Origin: CAWCQC01 sp963819905
GTDB taxonomy: Bacteria; Actinomycetota; Thermoleophilia; Gaiellales; Gaiellaceae
Assembly (NCBI GenBank): GCA_963819905.1
Contig: CAWFXP010000003.1
Location: forward strand, 1 to 30,436
Length of the DNA stretch: 30,436 nt
Direction of reading: 5' to 3'
The position numbers and the translations under genes were made by a program. The notes beneath the pieces are model-generated. The model made no database searches, was not told where the DNA came from, and saw nothing but the letters and a program-made list of their open reading frames with translations. This document shows, piece after piece, positions 1 to 9,541 of this stretch (positions are counted from its first letter, which is position 1; each line of letters opens with the position of its first letter).

Positions 1-55
1 AACGTTTGTCCACAAAAAGGTTTGGTAGGTGGGGTGTTTTGGCGCCGATAGTTGC

Positions 56-1618
56 TCACCGCGCTCCCTCGACAGTAGCGGTGCGGGAGAGATGGGCGTG
101 GACGAACTGGACGGCCATCGCCCCTTCGCCGACGGCGGTGGCGCAGCGTTTGGTCGAGCCGGAGCGGACGTCGCCGGCCGCGAACACGCCGGGAACGTCG
201 GTCTCGAGCAGGTTGTCGGTGCTCGCTGGGCGCCGGTGAGGATGAAGCCGTCGTGGTCGCGGCCGACGGTGTCGTCGAGCCACTCGGTGCACGGCAGCGC
301 GCCGAGGAAGAGGAACAGGAACGAGTAGGGCAGGAGCTCGCCGCTCGTGAGCGTGACCGCCGCGAGGTGCCCGTCCTCGCCATGGAGCGCCGCGATCTCG
401 CTGCGGTCGCGAACGACGACGCCGTAGCGCTCGAGCTCGTGGATGAGGTAGTCCGACATCGTCTCGCGGAGGTCGGCGCGGCGGTGGAGGAGGGTGACGA
501 GCGCGCCGCCGCGGGCGAGCCAGACCGCGGCCTGGCCGGCGGAGTTGCCGCCGCCGACGACCGCGACGCGCGAGCCCGCGCAGAGCTGGGCCTCGGGGGC
601 CCCGGCAGCGTAGAAGACGGTCAGTCCCTCGAACTCGGCAAGGCGGTCGACGGGTAGCCGCCGGTACTGAGCGCCCGTTGCGAGCAGGACGGCGCGCGCG
701 GCGATCTCCCGGTCGTCCTCGAGGCGGACGAGATGGCGGCCGTTCCCGGGTTCGAGCGAGAGCGCGCGGTACGGGCGTCGCGGTGCGCGCGTTGAACTTG
801 CGCGCCTGGGTGACCGCGCGGCTGGTGAGCTCGGTGCCGCTGATCCCGGCGGGGAAGCCGAGGTAGTTCTCGATCCGGCGGGACGACCCGGCCTGGCCGC
901 CGAGCGCGGTGCTCTCGACGACCAGCGTGTCGAGCCCTTCGGAGGCGCCGTAGACCGCGGCCGCGAGCCCGGCCGGGCCGGCGCCGACGATCAGCAGGTC
1001 GACCTCCTCGCGAGGCGCGAGCTCGAGCCCGATCCCGAGAGCGCGCAGCACCTGGCCGGTGGTCGGGCCGTGCAGCTCTCCGCCGCCGGGCAGTCGCACG
1101 AGCGGCAACGCGCCGCCGTCGGGCGGGGCTGTGTCCTGCCAGGTGTACGGGAGCCGGTTCGCACGCGCGAACTCGAGCATGCGCATCGTCGGCTCCGAGC
1201 CGTGCGGGCCGACGATCTCCAGGCCGATCCCCTGCACGCTCTGCAACGCCTCGCGCCGGGAGATGAACGTGGAGAGGAGCAGGTCGCTGAGCGGGCCGTC
1301 CTCGTTGAGGAGCGAGCGCAGCGCGCCGCGCTCGACCGCGATGTACCGCAGCGGCTCGACCACGAGCGCGCTGACGAAGACCGTCTGCCCCGACAGGAGG
1401 TTCAGCTCCCCGAGGAAGCCCGAGGGGCCGTGCCTGATCAGCTCGTTCCCGGCCGCGTCGACGATCGCGACCTCTCCTTCGAGGATCGCCACGAACGGGT
1501 AGATCCGATCGCCGACCCGGTACAGCAGCTCACCGACAGGCGCCGAGCGCTCCTCGCCGATCTCGGCGAGAGCAGCTAGTTGCGACGGGGAGAGCAGTGG
1601 GCTCGCGGGTGTTGACAC
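56..1618 (-). CDS. Cyclic nucleotide-binding domain / thioredoxin reductase-like flavoprotein (two frameshifts)
   Basis: Residues about 10-130 form a cyclic nucleotide-binding-like fold (GELNLLSGQTVF region). Residues 131-200 form a small thioredoxin-like linker domain. From 207 onward it is a thioredoxin-reductase-type FAD/NAD(P)H oxidoreductase, with the FAD motif GAGPAG at 212-217, then GGQAGSSRRIENYLGFP, the second nucleotide motif VVGGGNSAGQAA and the C-terminal FAD motif GVFAAGDVRSGS. The reading frame shifts near 780 and returns near 228; in the alternate frame the middle third reads cleanly, so the pair of indels is probably an error. The usual redox CxxC before the NAD(P)H motif is absent: only one Cys (AQLCAGS) is there, so it is probably not a classical thioredoxin reductase. 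Start is GTG at 1618, with GGAGG seven bases upstream; the frame stays open further upstream, but without a ribosome site. It lies 56 bases downstream of the SnoaL-like gene and is probably cotranscribed with it. Confidence 0.85.
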   Translation of the reverse strand: MSTPASPLLSPSQLAALAEIGEERSAPVGELLYRVGDRIYPFVAILEGEVAIVDAAGNELIRHGPSGFLGELNLLSGQTVFVSALVVEPLRYIAVERGALRSLLNEDGPLSDLLLSTFISRREALQSVQGIGLEIVGPHGSEPTMRMLEFARANRLPYTWQDTAPPDGGALPLVRLPGGGELHGPTTGQVLRALGIGLELAPREEVDLLIVGAGPAGLAAAVYGASEGLDTLVVESTALGGQAGSSRRIENYLGFPAGISGTELTSRAVTQARKFNARTATPVPRALARTRERPPSRPPRGRPGDRRARRPARNGRSVPAATRRPPCRVRGTDRLLRCRGPRGPALRGLARRGRRRRQLRRPGRGLARPRRRARHPPPPPRRPPRDDVGLPHPRARALRRRRSRPQRDRGAPWRGRAPRGGHAHERRAPALLVPVPLPRRAAVHRVARRHRRPRPRRLHPHRRPASTDNLLETDVPGVFAAGDVRSGSTKRCATAVGEGAMAVQFVHAHLSRTATVEGAR

Positions 1619-1674
1619 GTTCGTTCCTCCATGACGGCGGTCGGCGCCGAAGCCGACAAGTCGGGCCGTCTGGG

Positions 1675-2145
1675 TCAGGTCCCCGGAGTCGACGGTCGCG
1701 TCTCGCTCCAGTCGAGGAGGAGCTTCCGCTCGGCGAAGTACCAACTACCGTCAATCTTGGCGAACGTGTCAAGGTATCGGAGCGAGGCGATCATGATCTT
1801 GCGGTCGCCGTCTTCGGAGAAGAGGTGGTGGGCGATCGTGTAGCTCTCGCCTGTCGCGCGGTCGCCGTCGATCGTGACCGTGCTCTGCCCGTTGAAGTGC
1901 GTCGTCGCCTCGTAGCGATTCAGATCGGCGAACACCGGCGTGAGCGCCTCGCGTCCTTCGAGCACGTATGTCGGCTCGCTGCCTTCGCCGTCCATGTAGA
2001 CCGCGAAGCGCGTGTCGACAGTGAAGAGCGCCTTCTGTCCTTCGGCGTCGCGCCGGTCGGCGCAGTGGGCGTAGGCGTCGAACAGCTCGCGGATCGCGAG
2101 GCGGTCGGCGGCTTCGGACGGCGTGAGTTCGGTGTGTAGGGCCAT
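1675..2145 (-). CDS. SnoaL-like / NTF2-fold protein
   Basis: A 156-residue protein of the SnoaL-like (nuclear transport factor 2) fold family. The N-terminal helix reads ADRLAIRELFDAYAHCAD and is followed by LEGREAL, TTHFNGQSTVTIDGDRATGE and a C-terminal DGSWYFAERKLLLDW. These are the usual landmarks of small lipocalin-like cone proteins that act as hydrolases, cyclases or ligand binders. The length is normal for the family. Start is ATG at 2145 with AAGGAG seven bases upstream; that ribosome site overlaps the stop codon of the hydrolase remnant upstream. The specific substrate cannot be told from sequence. The flavoprotein downstream may form a redox or detoxification unit with it (inference). 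Confidence 0.85.
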   Translation of the reverse strand: MALHTELTPSEAADRLAIRELFDAYAHCADRRDAEGQKALFTVDTRFAVYMDGEGSEPTYVLEGREALTPVFADLNRYEATTHFNGQSTVTIDGDRATGESYTIAHHLFSEDGDRKIMIASLRYLDTFAKIDGSWYFAERKLLLDWSETRPSTPGT

Positions 2146-2156
2146 CCTTGAGCTCC

Positions 2157-2311
2157 TTAGAGTCGGATCAGGTTGACGCCGGCGGCGTTGGCGTCTTCCC
2201 AGGCGTTGGTGCGGCGAACTGCGAAGGCTGGTAGTCGATCAAGAGCAACGCAGCGTTCTGCGGTGTCAGCAAATGATGGCCGACCCGGTCGCGTACCGGC
2301 AGGCTGGCCAT
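2157..2311 (-). pseudogene. Remnant of an isochorismatase-family hydrolase
   Basis: Reading the minus strand from ATG at 2311 gives LLTPQNAALLLIDYQPSQFAA, the characteristic N-terminus of YcaC-like isochorismatase-family hydrolases; the D of LLLIDYQ is the usual catalytic Asp. The frame then breaks. Another frame resumes with TNAWEDANAAGVNLIRL and a TAA at 2157-2159. NAWED recalls the TxxNAWED segment found about 90 residues further on in intact members. The piece therefore looks like an internally deleted, truncated gene of about 50 codons out of about 200. It ends exactly at the ribosome site of the SnoaL-like gene, suggesting an old operon that decayed. The assignment rests on motif memory, not on alignment. 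Confidence 0.55.
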
Positions 2312-2338
2312 CAGGGGTGTACGGTGGCGGGCACAGGC

Positions 2339-2363
2339 AAAAAGGGCCTGATTGCAGGCCCTT
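2339..2363 (-). terminator. Rho-independent terminator of tRNA-Ala
   Basis: On the minus strand AAGGGCCTG-CAAT-CAGGCCCTT forms a perfect nine-pair stem with a four-base loop, running into a tract of five T (TTTTT). It begins seven bases past the 3' end of the tRNA-Ala gene, as expected for a stand-alone tRNA transcription unit. Confidence 0.8.
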
Positions 2364-2369
2364 CCCGAG

Positions 2370-2441
2370 TGGAGCTAGGGGACTCGAACCCCCGACCTCC
2401 TGGGTGCGATCCAGGCGCTCTCCCAGCTGAGCTATAGCCCC
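2370..2441 (-). tRNA. tRNA-Ala(CGC), one base short in the T stem
   Basis: The acceptor stem GGGGCTA pairs with TAGCTCC. The D arm is GCTC-AGCTGGGA-GAGC. The anticodon stem is CCTGG/CCAGG with loop ATCGCAC, so the anticodon is CGC (Ala). The T loop is TTCGAGT and the discriminator is A; CCA is not encoded. The 5' T-stem strand has five G but the 3' strand has only four C, so the gene is 72 rather than 73 bases long. A dropped C in a homopolymer is the likely cause. It lies between the RND operon and the SnoaL-like group, on the same strand. Confidence 0.92.
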
Positions 2442-2450
2442 GCGGGCGGC

Positions 2451-2456
2451 ATTCTA
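2451..2456 (-). promoter_or_regulatory. Putative -10 box of tRNA-Ala
   Basis: TAGAAT on the minus strand, about ten bases upstream of the first tRNA base, is a good -10 hexamer (one mismatch to TATAAT). The -35 candidate 17 bases further upstream (TGAAGG) is poor. Confidence 0.4.
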
Positions 2457-2476
2457 GCCAAGCCGCGGCGGCGCCT

Positions 2477-5400
2477 TCACGCCGCCGCTGCCGGCTCCGC
2501 GGGCGTCCCAGGGCTCGCCGGTCGGCCGAAGCGCAGGTAGAGAGCCGGAACGACGAAGAGGTTCAGAAGCGTCGAGGTGACGAGGCCGCCGAGAATGACG
2601 ACCGCCAGCGGATGCTCGATCTCGTGCCCGGGATCTTGCCCGGCGATGACCAGCGGCACGAGCGCGAGGCCGGTCGCCAGCGTCGTCATCAGGATCGGCG
2701 ACAGTCGCTCTCGCGCGCCGCGCAGGACGAGGTCGGGCCCGAACGTCTCGCCTTCGTGCTGCTCGAGATGCTGGAAGTGGTTGATCATCAGGATGCCGTT
2801 GCGCGCGGCGATCCCGAGCACCGTGAAGAAGCCGACGAGCGAGCCGAGCGAGATGATGCCGTCGCCGAGCCAGACGGCGAGCGCGCCGCCGACCAGTGCC
2901 ATGGGCAGCGTCAGGAAGGAGAGGGTCGCGAGGCGCCAGCTCTTGAATGACGCCTGCAGGAGCAGGAAGATCCCGATGCCGGCGACGATCCCCGCGATCA
3001 GCAGCCGCTTCTGCGCGGCCTGGCGCTCCTTGTACTCGCCCAGCACCTCGGCGCTGGTTCCGAGCGGGAACGTCGACGCCTGCGAGGGCCTCGTCGACGT
3101 CGCTCGCGACCGAGCCGAGATCGCGGCCGCTCACGTTCGCCTCGACGTCGATCGTGCGCGTGAGGTCCCGCGCTCGATCGACGTTCGGCGTCGGCTTGAC
3201 GCTGGACGTCCGCGACGTCGCCGAGCAGCGACCTGCTCGCCGCTCGGCGTGTCGATCGGCAGCTCGCGGATGCTGGTCGAGGCTGCTGCGCGTCTCGGGC
3301 GTGCTCCAGACGTTGACGTCGTAGGCGCGCCCGCCGAAGAAGAGGTCGCCGACCTCCTCGCTCGCGATCAGGACGCCCGGACGCGCGCCTGACGTCGCCC
3401 GGCTTCAGGCCGTAGCGCTGCGCCGCGGCGAGGTCGACCTTGACCTGCATCTGCGGGACCTCGTCCTGCAGCTCGACGTGCTCCTCGATGATGCCCTCGA
3501 CGCTCGCCGATCGCCTCCTCCACCTTCTCGGCCGTCTCGCGGATCACGTCGAGGTCGTCGCCCTTGACGCGGATGACGAGCGCCCCGCTCGCCTCCCGTC
3601 AGCACCTCCCGGATCCGCTCCTTCAGGTACGTCTGCACGTCGCGGTAGATCCCCGGGTAGCCCTCGACCACCTCCTGCACGCTGGCGAGCGTCTTGTCGT
3701 AGTCGGCCGAAGGATCGACGCTGATCCAGTTCTCGCCGAAGTAGATGCCGACGACCTCGTCCGAGAGCAGCGCCTGGCCGATGTGCGAGCCGCAGTTGCG
3801 CACGCCCGGAATCGTCCGAAGCTCCTGGCAGGCCCGGACCGAGATCCGGGTCTCCTCGGGACGCGACGTGCTCGGCTGCGTCAGCCAGTGCATCAGGAAG
3901 TCCCGCTCCTTGAAATCGGGCAGCAGCGACTGCCCGAGGAACGGCACGACCGCGGCGCCGGCCGCAACAACTGCGCCGACCGCGACGTAGGCGCGAAGCG
4001 GACGGCGGATGATCCGCTCGAGCAGCCGCTCGTAGCCGCGCTCGAGCCACCGGGCGATCGGTGACTCGCGCCGCTCGAGCTTCGACTTCCGGAGCAGCAC
4101 CATGCTCATCGCAGGCGTGACCGTGAGGGCAACGAGCAGGGACACGATGACCGCGAGCGCGTAGGAGCTCGCGAGCGGCTGGAAGAACGCCCCGGTGAGC
4201 CCCTCGAGGAAGAAGACCGGCACGATGCCGAGGACGACGATCAGCGTCGCGTAGACGATCGGGCCCCGCATCTCGAGCGACGCGTCGAGGATGATGCTCG
4301 CGGTCGACTTGTCGCTGCCGTCGGCGCGGTGTTGACGCAGGCGTCTGACGATGTTCTGGACGTCGATGATCGCGTCGTCGACGATCACCCCGAGCGCGAT
4401 CACGATCCCCGCGAGGACCATGACGTTGATCGTCTGGCCGCGCCAGTAGAGGACCAGCCCGGCGGCAACCACCGACAGCGGCATCGCGACGAGGCTGATA
4501 GGGCCGCCCGCCATTCGAAGAGGAACGCCGCGATGACGATGACCACGAGGATCGAGCCGATGATCAGCGCCATCTTGAGGTTGTCGATCGACTCCTCGAT
4601 GAAGGAGGCCGGCCGGAAGATCGTCGTGTCGATCTCGATGCCGGGAAGGCCGGGCCGCATCTCCTCGATCGCGTCCTCGACGCCACGCGTGACGTCGAGG
4701 GTGTTCGCCCACGGGAGCTTCTCGACGATGAGCATCAGCCCGGGGCCGTCGTTGATGACACCGTCGCCCCAGAGCGGCTGGTGGTCGACGACGACGTCGG
4801 CCACCGAGCTGAGCGGCATCTCGGTGCCGTCGCGGTTCGGGACCGTGATCTTGGCGAGCGCGTCCGGCGTCACGATCGGCTGGACGTGCTCGATCGTCAG
4901 CCGCTGGTTCGGCGTGTCGACGAAGCCACCGGTTCCGATCACCGAGCCGTCCGAGAACTGGAGCAGACCCGAGTCGAGCGCGTCTGCGGTGCTCTCCATG
5001 ACCTGGTTCAGGGACACCTGGTTGGCCGCCATGCGCGCCGGATCCACCTCGACCTGGAACATGTGCAGTCGCTCGCCCCAGATCGGCGCGTTCGCGACGC
5101 CGGGCACCGTCAGCAGCCGCGCCCTGATCTTCCAGTAGGCGAGCATCGACATGTCGATCAGCGAGACCGTGTCCGACGAGAGGCCGATCTTCATCACGCG
5201 GCTCGTCGCCGACAGCGGCTGGATCATCACCGGCGGCGCGGCCCAGGTGGGCAGCGTGGGCGTCACGTTTCCGACCCGCTCCGACACGAGCTGCCGGGCC
5301 TTGAGCAGGTCGGTACCCCGATCGAAGTAGAGCGTGATCGACGAGAGCAGCGGCACCGACTTCGAGCGGATCGTGTCGAGGTCGGGCAATCCCTGCAGCG

Positions 5401-5614
5401 CCTGCTCGAGCGGCACCGTCACGAGCTCCTCGGTCTCTGTCGCCGAGAGCCCGAGCGTGATCGTCTGGATCTCGACGCGTGGCGGCGCGAACTCCGGGAA
5501 CACGTCGACCGGCGCGTTCCGGAGCTGCAGGACGCCGACGGCGATCAGCGCCGCAGCACCCGCGAGGACGAGGTAGCGGAACTTGATGCTCGATCCGATG
5601 ATCCAGCGCATCAT
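2477..5614 (-). CDS. RND efflux permease 1 (heavy-metal-efflux/CusA-like), multiple frameshifts
   Basis: Inner-membrane proton-driven RND pump of the CusA/CzcA-like class. It spans about 1045 codons, the usual size. The N-terminus is a transmembrane helix followed by APVDVFPEFAPPRVEIQT, the classic start of the periplasmic head. TM4 carries VDDAIIDVQNIVRRL, with the acidic residues of the proton relay. The second half holds PIVYATLIVVLGIVPVFFLEG, VTPAMSMVLL and the TM10-TM12 block AARNGILMINHFQHLEQHEGE through LVTSTLLNLFVVPALYLRFG. Frame changes are needed near 4502, 3592, 3507, 3383, 3276, 3231, 3198 and 3058; each joined segment continues the family pattern. The segment equivalent to the CusA methionine-cluster region reads MHWLTQPSTS, so copper or silver is not assured. 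It starts at ATG 5614 (an ATG doublet), 22 bases after the mini-adaptor stop, as the last gene of the operon. Confidence 0.88.
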
Positions 5615-5636
5615 GGCCGGATGCGTCCTTTCGATC

Positions 5637-6077
5637 TCAGTGGTCGACGCCGAGCTCGGTCCCGAACAGCTCGGCAGCGCCCACGGTGACGACCGATGTT
5701 CCCGTGGCCGGGCCCTCGGTCAGGTACGCGACGTCTCCTTCGATTCGATCGATCGTGATCGGCGCCCTGACGTAGACGAGCGGCTCGGGGCTCGTGTACG
5801 TGAACGTGGCGCCGTCCGGGTCGTAGAGCACGGCGGCGTACGGGATCGACACGCTCGCCCCCGCCTGCCCGTCCTCGACGGACGCCGTCTCGATCGCGAT
5901 GCGAGCGGCGGCCTCCTCGGTCAGCGTGATCTTCATGAGATCCGAGCCTTCGATTGCCTCCATCACGGCCGGTTCGTGGCCGCTTCCCTCGTCGCTCGGC
6001 GAGCTGCCGCCACAGGCCGCGAGCGGAAGCGCCACGACGACCACGGCGAGTGCCACCAACCAATTCCTGCGCTTCAT
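5637..6077 (-). CDS. Mini periplasmic-adaptor lipoprotein of the RND pair
   Basis: A 146-residue lipoprotein: signal peptide residues 1-21 with lipobox LAAC (Cys 22), then an acidic linker. Next is a segment like the membrane-proximal end of RND membrane-fusion proteins: IPYAAVLYDPDGATFTYTSP, EPLVYVRAPITIDRI, GDVAYLTEGPATGTSVVTVG and AAELFGTELGV. Full adaptors run 350-450 residues, with lipoyl and alpha-hairpin domains that reach an outer-membrane channel; none of that is here. GGGAGGGA seven bases upstream supports the ATG at 6077. It lies 45 bases after pump 2 and 22 bases before pump 1, so one small adaptor may serve both. The short form would suit a cell envelope without an outer membrane (inference). 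Confidence 0.8.
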   Translation of the reverse strand: MKRRNWLVALAVVVVALPLAACGGSSPSDEGSGHEPAVMEAIEGSDLMKITLTEEAAARIAIETASVEDGQAGASVSIPYAAVLYDPDGATFTYTSPEPLVYVRAPITIDRIEGDVAYLTEGPATGTSVVTVGAAELFGTELGVDH

Positions 6078-6122
6078 CGTGCGTCCCTCCCTTCGAGCCG
6101 GCTTTGCTCCGCGGCGCCCATC

Positions 6123-9100
6123 TCACGCGCCTTGATCCGCGCTGGGTAGCGTCTCCGCGGTCTTGCCCGCGGTCTTCTGACGCTCCCGGGCACGCCGCTG
6201 GAGGAGCGCCGCGAGTCGCCGAGATACCGCCTCCGGCTCCTCGTCGCCGACGGCGCCCGAGCCGAGCCGGGAGTACAGCGCGGGAACGACCAGCAGGGCG
6301 ATCAGGGTCGAGGTGACGAGCCCGCCGATGACGACGGCGGCCATCGGGTGCAGCAGCTCGTACCCGGGCCCGCCGCCGAGGGCAAGGAGCGGTACGAGCG
6401 CCAGAGCGGTCGCGATCGCGGTGACCAGGATCGGGCCTACCCGCTCGCCGGCGGCGCGCAGGATCAGCTGCGGCCCGAAGGCCTCGCCCTCCTCCCGCTC
6501 GAGCTGCTGGAAGCGCGTGATCATCAGGACCGTGTTTCGCGCCGCAATGCCGAGCACGGCCGCGAAGCCGATCAGCGAGCCGAGCCCGAGATCGCCGCCG
6601 CGCTGCGAGCGCGCCGAGCGCGCCGCCGGCGAGCGACAGCGGCAGGAGCACGAAGCCCACCACGCCGAGCCCCCAGCTGCCGAATGCCACCTGCAGGAGC
6701 AGCAGGACTCCGATCGCGGCTGCGACCCCGAGCGCGATCAGCTGGCCGGTAGGCGTCTCCTCCTCCGGCGCGAGCACCTCCGCGTGATATGCGAGCGGGC
6801 AGCGCGATCCCCTGGAGCGCCTGTTCGACGTCGCTCGTGACGTCGCCGCGGCTGCGGCCGTCGAGGCCCGCCCCGATGTCCACGTAGCGCGAGATGGCCT
6901 GCCGGTTGATGACGTTCGGGTTCGGGCTGACGCGGACATCGGCGACGTCCCCGACCCGGATCTGGTTGCCGTCGGGCGTGTCGACCAACAGGTCGGAGAT
7001 GCCCGTCACGCTGCCGCTGATCTCCGGGCGCGCCCTTGACCCTGACGTCGAAGACCTTCTGCTCCTCGAACAGGTTCCCGACCGGGAGCCCGGTGACGAG
7101 GATCGCCGCCGCCCGGCGGACGTCGCCCGGCTTGATGCCGTACTGCTGCGCCCGCTCGAGATCCGTCTCGATCTCGATCGTGGGCTCCTGTGGCGGCAGC
7201 AGCAGGCGCGGATCGACGATTCCCTCGATCCCGGCGAGGGCCTGCGTGATCTCGTCGCCCTTCGCCTGCAGCACGCTCAGGTCTTCGCCGTAGACCCGAA
7301 CGACGAACTCCTCGGGCCGGCCCGCGAGCACCTCCTCGACCCGGTCGTCGGAGTACGTCAACACCTCGCTCGCGATGCCCGGATAGCCGTCGGTGACCTC
7401 CCGGATCGCGGCGACCGTCGCGTCGTAGTCCGCCGACGGGTCGACGCTGACCCACATGGACCCAGAGTTCACGCCGACGATCTGGTCGGCGGTGACCGCC
7501 CGGCCGACGTGAGTTCCGACGTTGCGTACTCCCGGGATCGACCTCAGCTCGCTCGTCGCCTGGTTCGTGATCCTGTTCATCTCCGGCAGGGACGTGCCCG
7601 GTGCCGCGTTCCAGGAGACCAGCAGTTCCGTCTCCTTCAGCGAAGGCGACATGGCCGGCGTCAGGAAGGGGAGGGCGACGAGCCCGGCGACGACGATCGC
7701 TCCGACGCCGACGTACGCCCAGAGCGGCCGGTGGAGCACGGCGCCGAGGAACCGGCCGTAGGCTGCTCCGAGCCGGCCCAGGACGGGCGATTCGCGCCGG
7801 CCGAGCGGCGCCTTCGAGAAGAGCAGTAGGCTGAGCGCGGGCGTGACCGTCAACGCGACCGCCATCGAGACACCGGCGGCGACCAGGAACGCGAGCGCGA
7901 CCGTCGGCAGGAACGCGCCTGCGATGCCCTCGAGCACGATGACGGGAAGTAGGGCCAACGCCACGATCAACGTCGCGTACGTCATCGGGCCCCGGACCTC
8001 GCGCGAGGCTGCGAACAGGAGGTCGGACGTGGAGACGGTCCCGCCGTCCTTCTGCTCACGCAGCCGCCGCATGGCAGCGTTGACGTCGGTTATCGCGTCG
8101 AAGACGAGCAGGCCGAGCGCAGCCGCCAGCCCGACGACGACCATCGCGTTGATCGTCTGCCCGAGCAACTCCACCACCAACCCGGCGACGACGAGCGAAA
8201 GCGGGATGACCACGATCGCGATCAGCGCCGCCCGCCAGTCGAAGAGGAGGAGGGCAAGGCTCGCGGCCAAGAGCACGCCGCCGATGATGAACGCGAGGGT
8301 CACGTTGTCGATTGCCTCGTCGATGTACGACGCCGGCCGGTAGATGGTCGTGTCGAAGGCAACACCGGAGAGGCCGGGTGCCATCTCTGCGATCGCTCCC
8401 TCGACGTCGCGTGTGACGTTGAGGGTGTTGGCCTCGGGGAACTTCTCGACGACGAGGATCAGCCCGGCGCCGTTGCTGGCGTCGCCGATGAGCGGCTGGT
8501 GATCCTCGACGACGTTGGCAACCTCGCCGATCGTCAGGTCGCTGCCCTCGACGCTGACCTGCGCCAGGTCCTCGGGCGTCGTGATCGGCGAGATGTGCTG
8601 GATGCTGAGGCGCTGGTTGGCGGTGTCGATGAATCCGCCGGTGCCCGGCGTCGAGGCCTCGACGAAGCTGAGCGGAGAGACCCAAAGGGCATTGCCGGTC
8701 GTCTCGAGGAGCTGGACGAGCGAGACGCCACTCGCCTGCAAGCGGGCGGGATCGACCTGCACCTGCAGCTCCCGCTCCCGCTGGCCGAAGATCGCGACGT
8801 TCGCCACGCCGTTGACCCCCGTCAGCCGCGGCTCGATCGTCCAGCGGGCGAGGACCGACAGCTCGATCGGCGTCAGCGTCTCGGACGAGAGGCCGATCAT
8901 CATCACCCGGCTGGTCGAGGACAGCGGCTGCAGCATCTCGGGTGCCTTCGACACGTGCGGCAGGGCGTGCGCCTGGGTCATGACGCTCGGCCACCACCTG
9001 GCGCGCGGCGAGGATGTCGGTGCCGGGCTCGAAGACGGCGACGATCGACGACAGGCCCGGGACGGACTGGGAGCGGATCTCGTCCACGAACGCCACGCCG

Positions 9101-9324
9101 GCGAGCAGATCCTGCTCGATCGGGACCGTGATCAGCTGCTCCACCTCGGCTGCCGACAGTCCGAGAGCCTCGGTCTGGATCTCGACTGTCGGCGGGGTGA
9201 ACTCGGGCAGGACGTCTACCGGCGCGTCGCGCAGCTGCACGACGCCGTAGGCCAGGAGTCCCGCAGCGATCGCAACGACCAGGCCGCGAAACCTCAGACT
9301 CGAGCCGACGATCCACCTGATCAT
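6123..9324 (-). CDS. RND efflux permease 2 (heavy-metal-efflux-like), four frameshifts
   Basis: A second CusA-class RND permease, paralogous to the one at 2477-5614. It has the same opening (TM1, then APVDVLPEFTPPTVEIQT), the head motif LQPLSSTSRVMMIGLSS, a TM4 region LVFDAITDVNAAMRRL and a C-terminal block AARNTVLMITRFQQLEREEGE through LVVPALYSRLG. Joining the frames near 8984, 7031, 6798 and 6603 gives a full-length product of about 1065 residues with a basic C-terminal tail. In TM4 the first Asp of the paralogue's VDDAIID is replaced by Phe (LVFDAITD), leaving one of the two adjacent acids, so the proton path may differ. ATG at 9324 overlaps the stop of the small upstream ORF (ATGA), with GGGAGGAG seven bases upstream. 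The two pumps could form heterotrimers (inference). Confidence 0.88.
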
Positions 9325-9464
9325 CGCTGCACTCCTCCCTGCGCAAGGCGCCCAACCCAGAAGAATCCGGCCTTCGCAGCCATCCCGAAGACAGCGCCCA
9401 CGACGGTCGGTGCGGAAATCCCGCGGGTATCCGGAATCACGAAATCAAGAAGAGACAGCCGCAT
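9321..9464 (-). CDS. Small ORF coupled to RND pump 2
   Basis: A 47-residue ORF from ATG 9464 to a TGA that overlaps the pump 2 start by four bases. The product has a polar N-terminus (MRLSLLDFVIPDTRG), then a weakly hydrophobic stretch with glycines (VVGAVFGMAAKAGFFWVG) that could lie against or span the membrane. A purine-rich ribosome site (GAGGGAAGGA) abuts the ATG. I do not recognise a family. Either a small pump-associated membrane peptide or a leader peptide that couples translation to the pump would fit. A longer form from an ATG at 9521 is possible but has no visible ribosome site. Confidence 0.5.
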   Translation of the reverse strand: MRLSLLDFVIPDTRGISAPTVVGAVFGMAAKAGFFWVGRLAQGGVQR

Positions 9465-9541
9465 GTCCTTCCCTCTTCGAAGGGCCCTGGCGACGCCCGC
9501 CAGGCCGATTCGGCGCCTCACCCCCCCCGTAGCAGCGCGGC

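Noticed and set aside
2173..2430. Plus-strand ORF of 85 codons ending LEPPTSWVRSRRSPS
   Set aside because: The end is the well-known false peptide read across the antisense of a tRNA gene (2370-2441).
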